Shown: one piece after another, positions 50,038 to 58,817 of the stretch
Position numbering within the stretch: the stretch's first letter is position 1
How the letters are laid out: every line of letters starts with the position of its first letter
NCBI GenBank assembly: GCA_963818925.1
Contig: CAWFTN010000001.1
Coordinates: forward strand, 1,860,001-1,924,000
Source: JAMXLG01 sp963818925
Lineage (GTDB): Bacteria > Vulcanimicrobiota > Vulcanimicrobiia > Vulcanimicrobiales > Vulcanimicrobiaceae
Reading direction: 5' to 3'
DNA length: 64,000 nt
Made by a program: the position numbers and the translations under genes
The notes under the pieces: model-generated
What the model saw: the letters and a program-made list of their open reading frames with translations, nothing else
What the model was told of the DNA's origin: nothing
Databases searched by the model: none

Positions 50038-50919
50038 TCACTCGAGAACGTGCATCTGGCGAGGAATCTCGGGAAGAATTTCTCGCGCGAGAAATCCTAA
50101 GCCGATCCGATCGCCGAGCGCACCGCCTGCGATCGCGTGCAGCGCAACGCCCCATACGGCGGCTTGAACGGGGGTTGCCCCGCGCGCAAGAAGTCCACCG
50201 ATGACGCCGGCAAGGACGTCGCCGGATCCCGATGTGGCGAGGCCGACGTGACCGTTTTCGTTAACGTACGTGCGTCCGCCCGGCGAGGCGATATATGTCG
50301 TTGCGCCCTTTAGCGCTACTACCGCGTTGTAGTGTTTCGCCGTTTCAATGGCATAGCGGCGGGGATCGGCTTCGATCGACTCGCGCGATACATCAATAAC
50401 GCGCGATAGTTCTGTTGCATGCGGTGTAAGAATCGCTCCGCCGTTCAACTGTAAAAGAAGGTCCGGCTCGCGTTTCACGGCAAGGAGCGCCGATGCGTCG
50501 AGCACGAGCGGCGTCTTACAACTCGAAACCAATTTGCACACGAAGGCCGTGCACGATTCGTTGGGCGCCATTCCGGGGCCAACGACCATCGCGGCAGCGT
50601 CTCGTGCGTACTCGCTTACGACCTCGACGCTGTGTAGTGCGGGCGCGCCATCCTCGGTCTCTTCGAACGGCATCACGAGCGCTTCCGGCAGTTCGACCGC
50701 GATATTGATCGCGACGCTCGCCGGCGCAGCAACTTGCAACTTTCCGGCGCCTGCACGAAGCGCTGCGGTTGCCGCTAAAATAGCGGCTCCCGGAATTGTG
50801 CGCATTCCGGCAACGACGAGAACGCGGCCGCGCGATTCTTTGTCCCCGCCTTCTTCCGACGGCAGCCGCCACGCACGCAACAGGTCGGGAGTAATGCGCT
50901 CAGCGGATGTCTGCTGCAT
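50038..50919 (-). CDS. nnrD: ADP/ATP-dependent NAD(P)H-hydrate dehydratase
   Basis: 293 aa ribokinase-like fold. GRVLVVAGMRTIPGAAILAA, AAALRAGAGKLQVAAP, MVVGPGMAPNE, AILTPHATELSRVID and GLATSGSGDVLAGVIGGLLA carry the nucleotide and catalytic Asp positions. Repairs hydrated NAD(P)H. The epimerase half (NnrE) is absent, so this is the stand-alone dehydratase. Start overlaps the phosphatase gene by 20 bp. Confidence 0.94.
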   Translation of the reverse strand: MQQTSAERITPDLLRAWRLPSEEGGDKESRGRVLVVAGMRTIPGAAILAATAALRAGAGKLQVAAPASVAINIAVELPEALVMPFEETEDGAPALHSVEVVSEYARDAAAMVVGPGMAPNESCTAFVCKLVSSCKTPLVLDASALLAVKREPDLLLQLNGGAILTPHATELSRVIDVSRESIEADPRRYAIETAKHYNAVVALKGATTYIASPGGRTYVNENGHVGLATSGSGDVLAGVIGGLLARGATPVQAAVWGVALHAIAGGALGDRIGLGFLAREILPEIPRQMHVLE

Positions 50920-51622
50920 CGTTGTCCTTCGTTACCGGAGCATTGAGATCTGCGAGCGCGGAGGTATCGTTGAAACTCTCCAACTCCACCCGGTCCTCGG
51001 CAATGCCGTATGCCGTCACGGAACAATTTGCGACATCGGTCGACGAATCGATGGCCATGAGTTCCTCGACACTCAGACCTTCGAGAAGAAAGCGCAGGCA
51101 GAGAACGATCACTTGATGCGAAACGATCATAATCCGCTGATATTGAGAGACGCGCACGTCGTCGATGACAGAGCCCAGGCGGTTCGCTACATCGTCCCAG
51201 CTCTCGCCTTCCGGCGGGCGATAACGGAATTTCCCGACTCGCGCGCGAGCAACCACTTCTTGTGGAAAGCGTTCTTGAATACCGGCCGCCGTGAGGCGAT
51301 TGAGGACACCGAGTGCTCGCTCGCGAAGCCGTTCATCGATAGCGATCCGCGGCGATGCCGGCCATTCTCGCGCAGCGAGCTTTGCCGTGTCGCGCGCGCG
51401 CCGATACGGCGACGTCCAGACACAATCCGGCGGCCGAGAAGCAAACCACGCGCCGAGCGCCTGCGCCTGTTTGACACCGCGCGACGTTAGCCGAACGTCG
51501 CGGTCATTCGCATCAACGTCGATAAGCGCGTTTCCATTGCGCCGAGCATCGACGTTCGCAACATTGCCTTCGCTTTCAGCGTGGCGAACGAGATACAAGT
51601 ACTTCGAAGCCGCTGCTCCCAT
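50900..51622 (-). CDS. Histidine phosphatase family protein
   Basis: 240 aa. Catalytic LYLVRHAESEGNVANVD (RHAE) at the N-terminus, then LTSRGVKQAQALGAWF, VWTSPYRRARDTAKL, and the second catalytic histidine in IMIVSHQVIVLCLRFLL. Phosphoglycerate-mutase-like fold; substrate not assignable (sugar phosphate, or a nucleotide). Translationally linked to nnrD. Confidence 0.92.
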   Translation of the reverse strand: MGAAASKYLYLVRHAESEGNVANVDARRNGNALIDVDANDRDVRLTSRGVKQAQALGAWFASRPPDCVWTSPYRRARDTAKLAAREWPASPRIAIDERLRERALGVLNRLTAAGIQERFPQEVVARARVGKFRYRPPEGESWDDVANRLGSVIDDVRVSQYQRIMIVSHQVIVLCLRFLLEGLSVEELMAIDSSTDVANCSVTAYGIAEDRVELESFNDTSALADLNAPVTKDNDAADIR

Positions 51623-51651
51623 GGATGCTCAATACCCATAGCCGTAAAGAT

Positions 51652-51680
51652 GAAAGCCCCTCGCTATGCGAGAGGCTTTC
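51652..51680. terminator. Hairpin terminator between minus-strand genes
   Basis: GAAAGCCCCTCGC, loop TAT, GCGAGAGGCTTTC. A-rich on the left and TTTC on the right; ends the 1039-aa protein's transcript and separates it from the phosphatase-nnrD pair. Confidence 0.75.
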
Positions 51681-51702
51681 GCTGCCCCTATATCGCGCCC
51701 GG

Positions 51703-54700
51703 CTAGTGTGCAGCGCTAATCGCGGCCCTCAACTTCGCTTCGGCGCTTGCGGCGTCGGAGCTCAGTTTATCGAACACCTCGTATTCGGCCGCTGTCGGAC
51801 GGACATAGCCCGTGTCGACCTCGGCGTTGAGATATGCGATGAAGCTGCGTAACTGCGACTCGTACAACAGCGCGCCTTCGTCGGCTTGCTTATGTACGAG
51901 GTCGACGACGCTACCGATCGCGTCATCGAGTTGCTTCGCAGCTGCGCTGCCGGCTGCAACCTTCTTGCGAGCGGCGACGGCTTCGTTGACGGTGCTATCG
52001 AGCTGGTTTTGTAGCGCATGGATTTTCAAGCCGAGATCGCGTCTCGCCGCAAGATCGTCCGCGGTTGCGGTACTGCGCGGATCGAGCGTCAACACGAGCG
52101 GTTGCGACACGGTGGCGCCCCCGTACGAGAGCGTGACCGTATAAGTTCCGGGCACGATCTGCGGTCCAAGCAGCGAATCTTCGAGGCCGCCGCCTGAACC
52201 TGACGGTTCGAAGCCCGTGATCTCCGTTGCATCGGCATAGCGGAGATCCCATTGGAACACGTTCATGCCGGGTGCGATACCGGTCAGTCGTTCGTACGCG
52301 CGTTGGCGATCTTCCGTCGGATGATAACGTTCGCTCGGCGCTTCGGGCTTCCCGTGCGGCTTCATATGGAGCGTAAACGAACGCACGACGTTGCCCGCAC
52401 TATCCTTGAACGTCAGCGATGCCGGCGTGCTTCCGCTATACGACGATGGTACATAGAAGATCACCGTTGCGCCGAACGGCGGATTCTCCCCGTTGCCCGC
52501 GGCATTCGCCGAGCCGCCGAAGAGTGGAGCACCGTATGCGTGCGTTAGCCACGCGCGCTCCGGCGCGTAGAGTGTCGCGCCGTTTGCGTTGTTTGGCGCG
52601 GCCTTCGCGAGTTGCTCGAGTACCGTGAGGTTATCGAGGATCCACATCGACCGCCCGTGCGTGGCGATAACGACCTTGCCTTCGCGCGAGTTGATCGCCA
52701 CGTCGCGCACCTGCACGTTCGGCAGATTCAGCGTCAACGGTTGCCAATGCGCAGTGCCGTCGAAGCTCACGTACACCGTGCTCTTCGTCGTGAGGAAGAA
52801 CAGGTTGGGCGCGTTGGGATCCTGGCGCACCGTGTAGAGGTATTGATCGGACGGAAGATCGCCGCTGAGCGACGTCCACGTTTTGCCGAAGTCCGTCGTC
52901 TTGTAGATGTATGGATGGAAGTCATCGTACTGGTAGCGCGACGCCGTCAGATATGCCGTGCCTTTGTCGGTGTGCGACGGTTCAATCGACGTAATATCCG
53001 CCCATTGCGGCAATGCCGGGGGCGTGATTGCGCTCCACGTTGCACCGTGATCTGTCGTCACGTGCACGAGACCATCAGCAGATCCCGCCCAGATCTCGTT
53101 GGCGTCAAGCGGAGAGACGGCGAGGGCCGACACGTTCGGAAAGATCTCCGCACTGGACGCATCGATGTCGATCGGACCTCCGCTCGGCGCTTCGCTCTTC
53201 TTATCGTTGCGCGTGAGATCGGGACTGATCTTCTTCCATGTCCGGCCGTAGTCGGTGCTGCTCAGGACGAATTGCGCGCCGACCAGCAACTCTTTCGGAT
53301 TCGCGGCCGAGAAGATAATCGGGTGCGTCCAGGCAAGACGATCCTCGAGCTCGCCGGAGCTTGCTCCTTCGCGGTAGAGCGGATAGGGACTGACGCTGTT
53401 GTATTCGTCCGTCACGTTATCGTGGCGCATCATGATGCTGTAGTAGCCGCTGCCGTAGTCGATGTTCGTGTTGCCCGGCTGCGGCGCGACGAACGTGCTC
53501 TCGCCGAGCGCCGTGCGCCGCCAGTCCGTCGTAAGGACCGTCCCACCTGAGGACGCGCTGGGCCCTTCCCACGAACCATCGTCCTGTTGCGCGCCGTAGA
53601 TATTGAACGGAAACGCTTCGTCGAGCGCGACGTGGTAGAACTGTGCAGTCAGCTGATTGTGCTCGCTGCTCCACGTCGTGCCGCCGTCGGTTGAGACGGT
53701 CGCACCGCCGTCGTTGGCCTCGAGGATGACCTTGGGATTCTTCGGATCGATCCAGACCATGTGATTGTCACCATGGGGCGGACGCAACAGACCGAAATTC
53801 CGGCCGCCGTCGTGCGAGACAAAGAAACGCGCGTTCGGCACGTAGATCGTGTTCGGATCCGTCGGATCTGCGTAGATCGCCATGTAGTAGAAGGCGCGCT
53901 GACGCATCTCCATGCTGTCGTTAACGCGCTTCCAGGTCGCGCCGGCGTCGTCCGAACGAAAGACGCCGCCGTCCTTCGCTTGCGCGATCGCGTACACGAT
54001 CTTGGGATTGCTCTGTGCGATGCTCACGCCGATGCGGCCGAGCACGCCGGTCGCAAAACCTGGATTCTTGGAAATCTTCGTCCAGTGCGCACCACCGTCG
54101 GTCGTCTTGTAGAGACCGCTTCCCGGTCCACCGGAACTCAACGCATATGCGCGGCGATACGCTTGCCACATCGAAGCATAAAGCGTGTTCGGATGCGATC
54201 GATCCATTACGAGATCGATCGCGCCGGTCGCATCGTCAACGTAGAGCACTTTGTTCCAGTGCGCGCCGCCGTCGGTCGATTTGAAAATGCCGCGCTCGGT
54301 ATTATTCGCGTACACGTGGCCCATCGAAGCCGCATACACGACGTTAGCATTGTGGGGGTCGACGACGATCTTTCCGATCGTATGCGTGTCTTTCAGACCC
54401 GTGTAGCGCCAGGTTTTGCCCGCGTCGGTCGTCTTATAGATCCCGTCGCCCGTGATGAACGTGTTACGAATATCGCTCTCGCCCGTGCCCGCATAAATAA
54501 CATTGGGATTCGAGGGAGCGACGGCGACGGCGCCGATGCTGTTGGAAGCGTTCAGCTGGCCGTCGGTAATGTTCGTCCAGGTTATGCCGTAGTTCGTCGA
54601 CCGCCATACGCCGCCGTCGACGCCGCCGAAGTAGAACGTGAACGGATTGCCCGGTACCGCATCGACCGCGACGGAGCGCCCGCCAATCCCCGGCCCGACA

Positions 54701-54822
54701 TTGCGCCAATGCAGTGCCTTGAGAACCGTTTGTGCCGTCGGCGCATCGGTTTGCGCGGCGGCCGGAATAGCAGTAATCAACCACAATGCAGCGATTGCTG
54801 CAACGCGCTTATTTCTCCACAT
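51703..54822 (-). CDS. Secreted BNR/sortilin-type beta-propeller protein
   Basis: 1039 aa. Signal peptide (IAALWLITAIPAAAQ), then many BNR/Asp-box repeats such as GIYKTTDAGKTWRYTGLKD, GLYKTTDGGAHWTKI, VHVTTDHGATWSAITPP, forming probably two propellers as in VPS10/sortilin or xyloglucanase-type proteins. Residues after about 790 form a Fn3/Ig-like region (TYTVTLSYGGATVSQPLVLT) and a helical tail. Similar large proteins abound in soil Acidobacteria and Gemmatimonadetes with unknown roles. Extracellular or periplasmic; a glycosidase role is possible but no catalytic residues can be named. Confidence 0.85.
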   Translation of the reverse strand: MWRNKRVAAIAALWLITAIPAAAQTDAPTAQTVLKALHWRNVGPGIGGRSVAVDAVPGNPFTFYFGGVDGGVWRSTNYGITWTNITDGQLNASNSIGAVAVAPSNPNVIYAGTGESDIRNTFITGDGIYKTTDAGKTWRYTGLKDTHTIGKIVVDPHNANVVYAASMGHVYANNTERGIFKSTDGGAHWNKVLYVDDATGAIDLVMDRSHPNTLYASMWQAYRRAYALSSGGPGSGLYKTTDGGAHWTKISKNPGFATGVLGRIGVSIAQSNPKIVYAIAQAKDGGVFRSDDAGATWKRVNDSMEMRQRAFYYMAIYADPTDPNTIYVPNARFFVSHDGGRNFGLLRPPHGDNHMVWIDPKNPKVILEANDGGATVSTDGGTTWSSEHNQLTAQFYHVALDEAFPFNIYGAQQDDGSWEGPSASSGGTVLTTDWRRTALGESTFVAPQPGNTNIDYGSGYYSIMMRHDNVTDEYNSVSPYPLYREGASSGELEDRLAWTHPIIFSAANPKELLVGAQFVLSSTDYGRTWKKISPDLTRNDKKSEAPSGGPIDIDASSAEIFPNVSALAVSPLDANEIWAGSADGLVHVTTDHGATWSAITPPALPQWADITSIEPSHTDKGTAYLTASRYQYDDFHPYIYKTTDFGKTWTSLSGDLPSDQYLYTVRQDPNAPNLFFLTTKSTVYVSFDGTAHWQPLTLNLPNVQVRDVAINSREGKVVIATHGRSMWILDNLTVLEQLAKAAPNNANGATLYAPERAWLTHAYGAPLFGGSANAAGNGENPPFGATVIFYVPSSYSGSTPASLTFKDSAGNVVRSFTLHMKPHGKPEAPSERYHPTEDRQRAYERLTGIAPGMNVFQWDLRYADATEITGFEPSGSGGGLEDSLLGPQIVPGTYTVTLSYGGATVSQPLVLTLDPRSTATADDLAARRDLGLKIHALQNQLDSTVNEAVAARKKVAAGSAAAKQLDDAIGSVVDLVHKQADEGALLYESQLRSFIAYLNAEVDTGYVRPTAAEYEVFDKLSSDAASAEAKLRAAISAAH

Positions 54823-55152
54823 GCAGGGCAGTTTGACGGAGACTGAGTGGTGCCTCCACTACCCCTTCAAGCGCCAAAAGCGTGACTTATGTCAACAACG
54901 CGCTGTTCGAAATCGTCCGCATGTTCGCCGAATGCAATCTCCGTTAGCGTTGTGTTCGCAACAACCGTTCCATGACAGGAGCGAGAACGGCGACTTCTTG
55001 ACGTGTATTCTTCATCTTCGAACGGTGCAGCGTACTGACTATCGCGGGAGATGCGTTTGTCGATTCGTACCACTGAAGCGGACGAGCTGCTGCCTAGTGA
55101 ACAATGGGATAGCATAGAACCGCTCCACCCTCTCGTCTACCGTGGAGGGTGC
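54823..55152. other. 330-bp intergenic region between divergent secreted-protein genes
   Basis: No convincing gene. A minus-strand open frame at 54867-55115 (82 aa) has no ribosome site or family features. The region must hold both promoters; the right end has a hairpin over the next ribosome site. Confidence 0.5.
55123..55151 (+). promoter_or_regulatory. Hairpins that can mask the ribosome site of the PNGase A-like gene
   Basis: CACCCTC (55126-55132) can pair with GAGGGTG (55145-55151), and CTCCAC (55123-55128) with GTGGAG (55142-55147). Both cover the GGAGGG Shine-Dalgarno just before ATG 55153, and they exclude each other. May modulate translation; not a known riboswitch. Confidence 0.35.
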
Positions 55153-56997
55153 ATGGATCATCTACGCCATCGACGCACACGTTTTGCTGTCTCGATCCTT
55201 CTGGCTATGTCACTCGCCGGATGTGCCGGCGCCGGTATTTCTCCGCAGTCATCACCGAACGGAAGCGGCGGAACGACTCCAGCGTTTCGGGACAAAGCCT
55301 CCGTACGCAGTTCGCTTACGCGGCTCGATCGCAGTCAATCCGCCGACACGGGAACGCGGATGCACGCGCAAGATTATTCGAATCCGTCAAATGAAACGAC
55401 GGCCGTTCCGCTCGTGACGCGTCCGGCCGAAACGCCGTGCGTCGTTCCGTTGTTCTCCGACGTACAATTTGCAGACTTTACGCCTAAGAGATTCAATTAT
55501 TCGGCTTCGTGCCCGGGACCGTGGGCGAAGGTCGTGCTCGATGCAGATTTTACCGTAACGGCAGGACGGCAGTACGACCGCACCGCTTCGATCTGGATCG
55601 CCGGGACCAACGTGTATTTCGGCACGACGGCCGAGCCGTCGAGCAAGCTCGGGCCGTCATGGCACGTCGAGAAAGACGTGACCGAATTGAGTCCGATTTT
55701 CCATACCGCATCGCAAGGTGAAACGGTTCTCGGCAATCTCGTCAATAGCACGTACACCGGCATCATCTCCGCGAGTGCGAAGCTGGAATTCTACCCGGCA
55801 TCGCAACAGTATCCGGCCGCAAATGCACCGGATAACGTATATCCTCTCTCCGGCGGCCCGCTTGGCGACAACCAGAATCTTTCGACGCCTTCGCAGCCGC
55901 TCACGGCGATTTTCACGCTGCCGCGCAATGTGCGCGCAGCATATCTGGACGTCTATCTCCAGTCGCAGAGCGGCGATGAATTCTGGTACACGTGTTTCCC
56001 TAACGACCTGGCAGCCCAGCTGAATAACTGCGGCAACACCGGGTTCCGTGAGGGTGACGTCGCGATCGACGGAGCGCCCGCGGGCGTCGTTCCCGTCTAT
56101 CCCTGGATTTATACCGGCGGCATCGATCCGTATCTCTGGCGTCCGATTCCCGGCGTCGAGACACTCGATTTCCATCCGTATCGCGTCAACCTGACGCCGT
56201 TTGCCGGGGTGTTGAGCAACGGACAACCGCATACGGTCAACGTCTCGGTGTTCAATAACGGAAACTACTTCGCCGCGAACGGCGCACTTCTCGTCTATCT
56301 CGATCACGGTTCGACACAAGTGACTGGAGGCATTATCAGCAATGGAACGGTGTTACAACCCGCGCCTTCCATCATCGAAAACGTGACGACGAATGCGCAA
56401 GGCGTTGCAGCTGGAACGATCGACGTGCGTTCGACGCATGTCGTGAATATCGACGGGTACGTCGACACGTCATCGGGACGTGTCGAAACCGACGTTCATC
56501 AGATCATCAGCTTCGATAACAAGCAGAAGATCGACGTAAATGCCGCGGGAACGCTTTACGATCAGGACATCTCACAAGACACCAAGATCTCCTCGCAAAC
56601 AACAACACATCAATCGGGCTCCGGCCAGAGCGGCAACTCCTTCGGCCACAACGGTCAATCGACGGAAACCGAGACACAAGACTGGCCGCTCTCGCTAACC
56701 TACGATTACGTCGTCAACCCGGACGGAACCGCAACGCAGAATACGACCGTCGCGCAGGGAAAAACGAAGGTTCTCGATCGTCATGACGCCGGTTCCGGGG
56801 CACCGTTCCACGCCGAATCGTCGAACACGGTCAATGCCTTCGACACGCTGACGTTCTTTACAGACGGCACGTACGCGCCGTCGAGCGGCAAGACCACGCA
56901 GAGCTACCGGGCGCAAACGAGCACCGGATACTGCTGGAACAAGACGGTCGGCGCAACCACCGGAACGGTAATTGAAAATAGCGGCGGTCGCTGTTAA
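55153..56997 (+). CDS. PNGase A-like peptide N-glycanase lipoprotein
   Basis: 614 aa from the ATG at 55153. Lipoprotein signal (VSILLAMSLAGC). The region from about residue 85 (VVPLFSDVQFADFTPKRFNY, WAKVVLDADFTVTAGRQYDR, SIWIAGTNVYFGTTAEPSSK, TYTGIISASAKLEFYP) matches peptide-N4-(N-acetyl-beta-glucosaminyl)asparagine amidase A, an enzyme class best known from plants and fungi that strips N-glycans. The rest (LPRNVRAAYLDVYLQSQSGD, DFHPYRVNLTPFAGVLSNGQ) continues the jelly-roll pair. The 150-residue tail is Ser/Thr/Gln-rich. Probably surface-exposed and used on plant or fungal glycoproteins. Confidence 0.82.
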   Translation: MDHLRHRRTRFAVSILLAMSLAGCAGAGISPQSSPNGSGGTTPAFRDKASVRSSLTRLDRSQSADTGTRMHAQDYSNPSNETTAVPLVTRPAETPCVVPLFSDVQFADFTPKRFNYSASCPGPWAKVVLDADFTVTAGRQYDRTASIWIAGTNVYFGTTAEPSSKLGPSWHVEKDVTELSPIFHTASQGETVLGNLVNSTYTGIISASAKLEFYPASQQYPAANAPDNVYPLSGGPLGDNQNLSTPSQPLTAIFTLPRNVRAAYLDVYLQSQSGDEFWYTCFPNDLAAQLNNCGNTGFREGDVAIDGAPAGVVPVYPWIYTGGIDPYLWRPIPGVETLDFHPYRVNLTPFAGVLSNGQPHTVNVSVFNNGNYFAANGALLVYLDHGSTQVTGGIISNGTVLQPAPSIIENVTTNAQGVAAGTIDVRSTHVVNIDGYVDTSSGRVETDVHQIISFDNKQKIDVNAAGTLYDQDISQDTKISSQTTTHQSGSGQSGNSFGHNGQSTETETQDWPLSLTYDYVVNPDGTATQNTTVAQGKTKVLDRHDAGSGAPFHAESSNTVNAFDTLTFFTDGTYAPSSGKTTQSYRAQTSTGYCWNKTVGATTGTVIENSGGRC

Positions 56998-57077
56998 AAA
57001 CAAAAATCATCAAGCGCGACCATCGTTGTTCATGCGGGTGATTTCAGAGGTTGGTTGCCAGGGTGCAGCCTGAGTGA

Positions 57078-57105
57078 GTGAGTGCCGGCTTCGGTCGGCA
57101 CTCAC
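57078..57105 (+). terminator. Hairpin with UUCG tetraloop, likely terminator
   Basis: GTGAGTGCCGGC, TTCG, GTCGGCACTCAC: 12-bp stem with one G-U pair and the stable C(UUCG)G loop, 80 bp after the PNGase A-like gene. No real T-run follows, so termination strength is uncertain. Confidence 0.6.
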
Positions 57106-57276
57106 TTCACTTCTAGACCTGATGCTCCAATTGCAACCGTGCTGTCCGTTCCGGATCGGGACCCGTTCCTGCGCCGGCTTTTCGAAATCTTGGGTTACCG
57201 AGAATAGTTTTAAAGTTTTTTTGAGACAACAGCATTCACGAAGCGGAAAATGCGCGTAAGGAGGTACGCGAGCGAG

Positions 57277-57819
57277 TTGACGTTCTCTTTTCCGCCTTGC
57301 ACGTCACCGGACGCGCCCGTGTTTCACCGGTTTGGACCGTTCATCGTCGATGTGCCACGGCGCCTTATCGTTGCCGGTAACCGCACGCAACCGATCCCCG
57401 AAAAGGTCTTTGAAGTCCTGATGGTGCTGATCGAAGCGGATGGGGCGATCGTCGACCGGGATACCTTCTTCTTACGCATCTGGGCCGACGGTGATCTTTC
57501 GGACGGAAATCTCACGCAGCATATCTTCATGCTGCGACGCGTACTGCGCGATCTGGGCGGGGACGAGCCGTTCATCCTCACCGTATCCGGGAAAGGCTAC
57601 CGGCTCGCCTATCAGACCGAGAGCAAGATCGGCCTGGCAATGAAAACGCATTGCGAACGCTGTCAGACGCACCTCGCCCCGGAGAGCACGGCAATGATTT
57701 GCAGCTACGAATGCACGTATTGCGAAATGTGCGCTCAAGCGCTGCACCATGTTTGCAGCAACTGCGCGGGTGAGCTTCAGCAGAGGCCCAAGCGCAGCGT
57801 CGGTATTGCGGTCGCGTGA
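57277..57819 (+). CDS. Winged-helix regulator fused to a DUF1272 cysteine-rich domain
   Basis: 180 aa from TTG 57277, which has AAGGAGGT upstream; ATG at 57250 is in frame and would add nine residues. Residues 15-110 are an OmpR/CadC-type winged helix (RFGPFIVDVPRRLIVAGNRT, KVFEVLMVLIEADGAIVDRD, NLTQHIFMLRRVLRDLGGDE, LTVSGKGYRLAY) with no receiver domain. Residues after about 120 are DUF1272: MKTHCERCQTHLAPES, MICSYECTYCEMCAQALHHV and CSNCAGELQQRPKRS, with eight cysteines for zinc. DUF1272 is normally a free-standing 60-70-aa protein. A zinc or redox-responsive DNA-binding protein is inferred. Confidence 0.85.
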   Translation: MTFSFPPCTSPDAPVFHRFGPFIVDVPRRLIVAGNRTQPIPEKVFEVLMVLIEADGAIVDRDTFFLRIWADGDLSDGNLTQHIFMLRRVLRDLGGDEPFILTVSGKGYRLAYQTESKIGLAMKTHCERCQTHLAPESTAMICSYECTYCEMCAQALHHVCSNCAGELQQRPKRSVGIAVA

Positions 57820-57820
57820 G

Positions 57821-58543
57821 TCAAGCCGGGCGCTCAGACAAACGATTGTATTCCAGATAGCGCGCAAGCATCGTCGCCCGTTGATCGCCGTAATACTGCT
57901 GCACGACGTGAAGCGCTAACTCGAATCCCGAGGTCAGGCCGCCTGCGGTTTTATATTTTCCGTTGTCCACGAATCGCGGTCCGCGAACCAGGGTGACGTT
58001 CGGATAGGCGTTCGCAAACGCATCGTAATAATCGTGATGTGTCGTCGCGCGCAGGCCGTCGAGCAAACCGGTCTTCGCAAGAAGAAAAGCGCCGGTACAG
58101 ACCGACATGACCACGTCCGCGGATTTTGCCATCTCCCGTATCCAGGCAATCTTCGCAGGAGTCTGGCCCGACTGCGCGCCCATGACGATCACCCGAGGCG
58201 CCGGCGCATCGCTGTAGGTGTGGGTGGGCACGATCGTCAGGCCGCGGCCCAGCATGACGGGGTCGCGCGTATCGCTGACAGTGTAGGGCGTGAACGCGTA
58301 TAAATTCTCATCGGGATAATAGTCCAGTCCGTTCGGCGGACTTGTCCGATTTTTCGGCGCTTGCGCATCGCCGAAGACTTCGAACGGACCCGCGAGATCG
58401 ATCAAATTCGACTGAGGCCCAACGATAAACGCCACCGGAATACCGTTGTGCTGCGGAGGGGTCGCGTCCACCCGCGACGCGGAGAGCCACGCTGTCGCCA
58501 GCGCCATTGTGCCGACACTTGTTAGAGCCGTTCGTCTGTTCAT
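57821..58543 (-). CDS. Exported DJ-1/PfpI-family protein
   Basis: 240 aa. N-terminal RRTALTS plus a hydrophobic run (VGTMALATAWLSAS) looks like a Tat signal. DJ-1/PfpI fold: IPVAFIVGPQSNLIDLAGPF, VVMSVCTGAFLLAKTGLLDG with the nucleophilic Cys, ATTHHDYYDAF, and TAGGLTSGFELALHVVQQY. Related to isonitrile hydratases and the N-terminal domain of FtrA/GATase1 regulators. Ends two bp from the end of the wHTH-DUF1272 gene, convergent. Confidence 0.88.
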   Translation of the reverse strand: MNRRTALTSVGTMALATAWLSASRVDATPPQHNGIPVAFIVGPQSNLIDLAGPFEVFGDAQAPKNRTSPPNGLDYYPDENLYAFTPYTVSDTRDPVMLGRGLTIVPTHTYSDAPAPRVIVMGAQSGQTPAKIAWIREMAKSADVVMSVCTGAFLLAKTGLLDGLRATTHHDYYDAFANAYPNVTLVRGPRFVDNGKYKTAGGLTSGFELALHVVQQYYGDQRATMLARYLEYNRLSERPA

Positions 58544-58656
58544 CGATGAACCTCCGCAACGTGTACCGCCAGCGTATCACTGCCCAATGCTTGCGGCGTC
58601 AAAAAAGATGAATCGGGATATGGCTCGGTTGCTCGCTAAACTACGAGAGCCTGTAC

Positions 58657-58812
58657 GTGGCAGCACGACGCTGGTACCTTGCACATGAGACGAATTGGAC
58701 GCGGCTCGGGCGCGCGCTCGATAACATACTCGACAACCAGCGGCGCGAAGGTGCCGCAATCCGGCAACGGCGACTTACGCTCGTCGATTCAAAGCGCGCT
58801 AAATCGCAGTAA
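58657..58812 (+). CDS. Possible 51-aa protein or gene remnant
   Basis: Open frame VAARRWYLAHETNWTRLGRA, LDNILDNQRREGAAIRQRRL, ending KRAKSQ. GTG at 58657 has only weak purine signal, and the frame is open for 17 codons further upstream without a start. Composition is protein-like (charged amphipathic helix) while the other frames are not. Could be the tail of a degraded gene in the 274-bp gap between the DJ-1 and RidA genes. Confidence 0.3.
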   Translation: MAARRWYLAHETNWTRLGRALDNILDNQRREGAAIRQRRLTLVDSKRAKSQ

Positions 58813-58817
58813 CGCGC

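Noticed and set aside
53761..54846. 361-aa plus-strand frame opposite the BNR protein
   Set aside because: Repeats of the antisense of Asp-box coding; no start signal or domain.
54867..55115. 82-aa minus-strand frame in the intergenic region
   Set aside because: No ribosome site, no recognisable domain, and it covers the promoters of the flanking genes.
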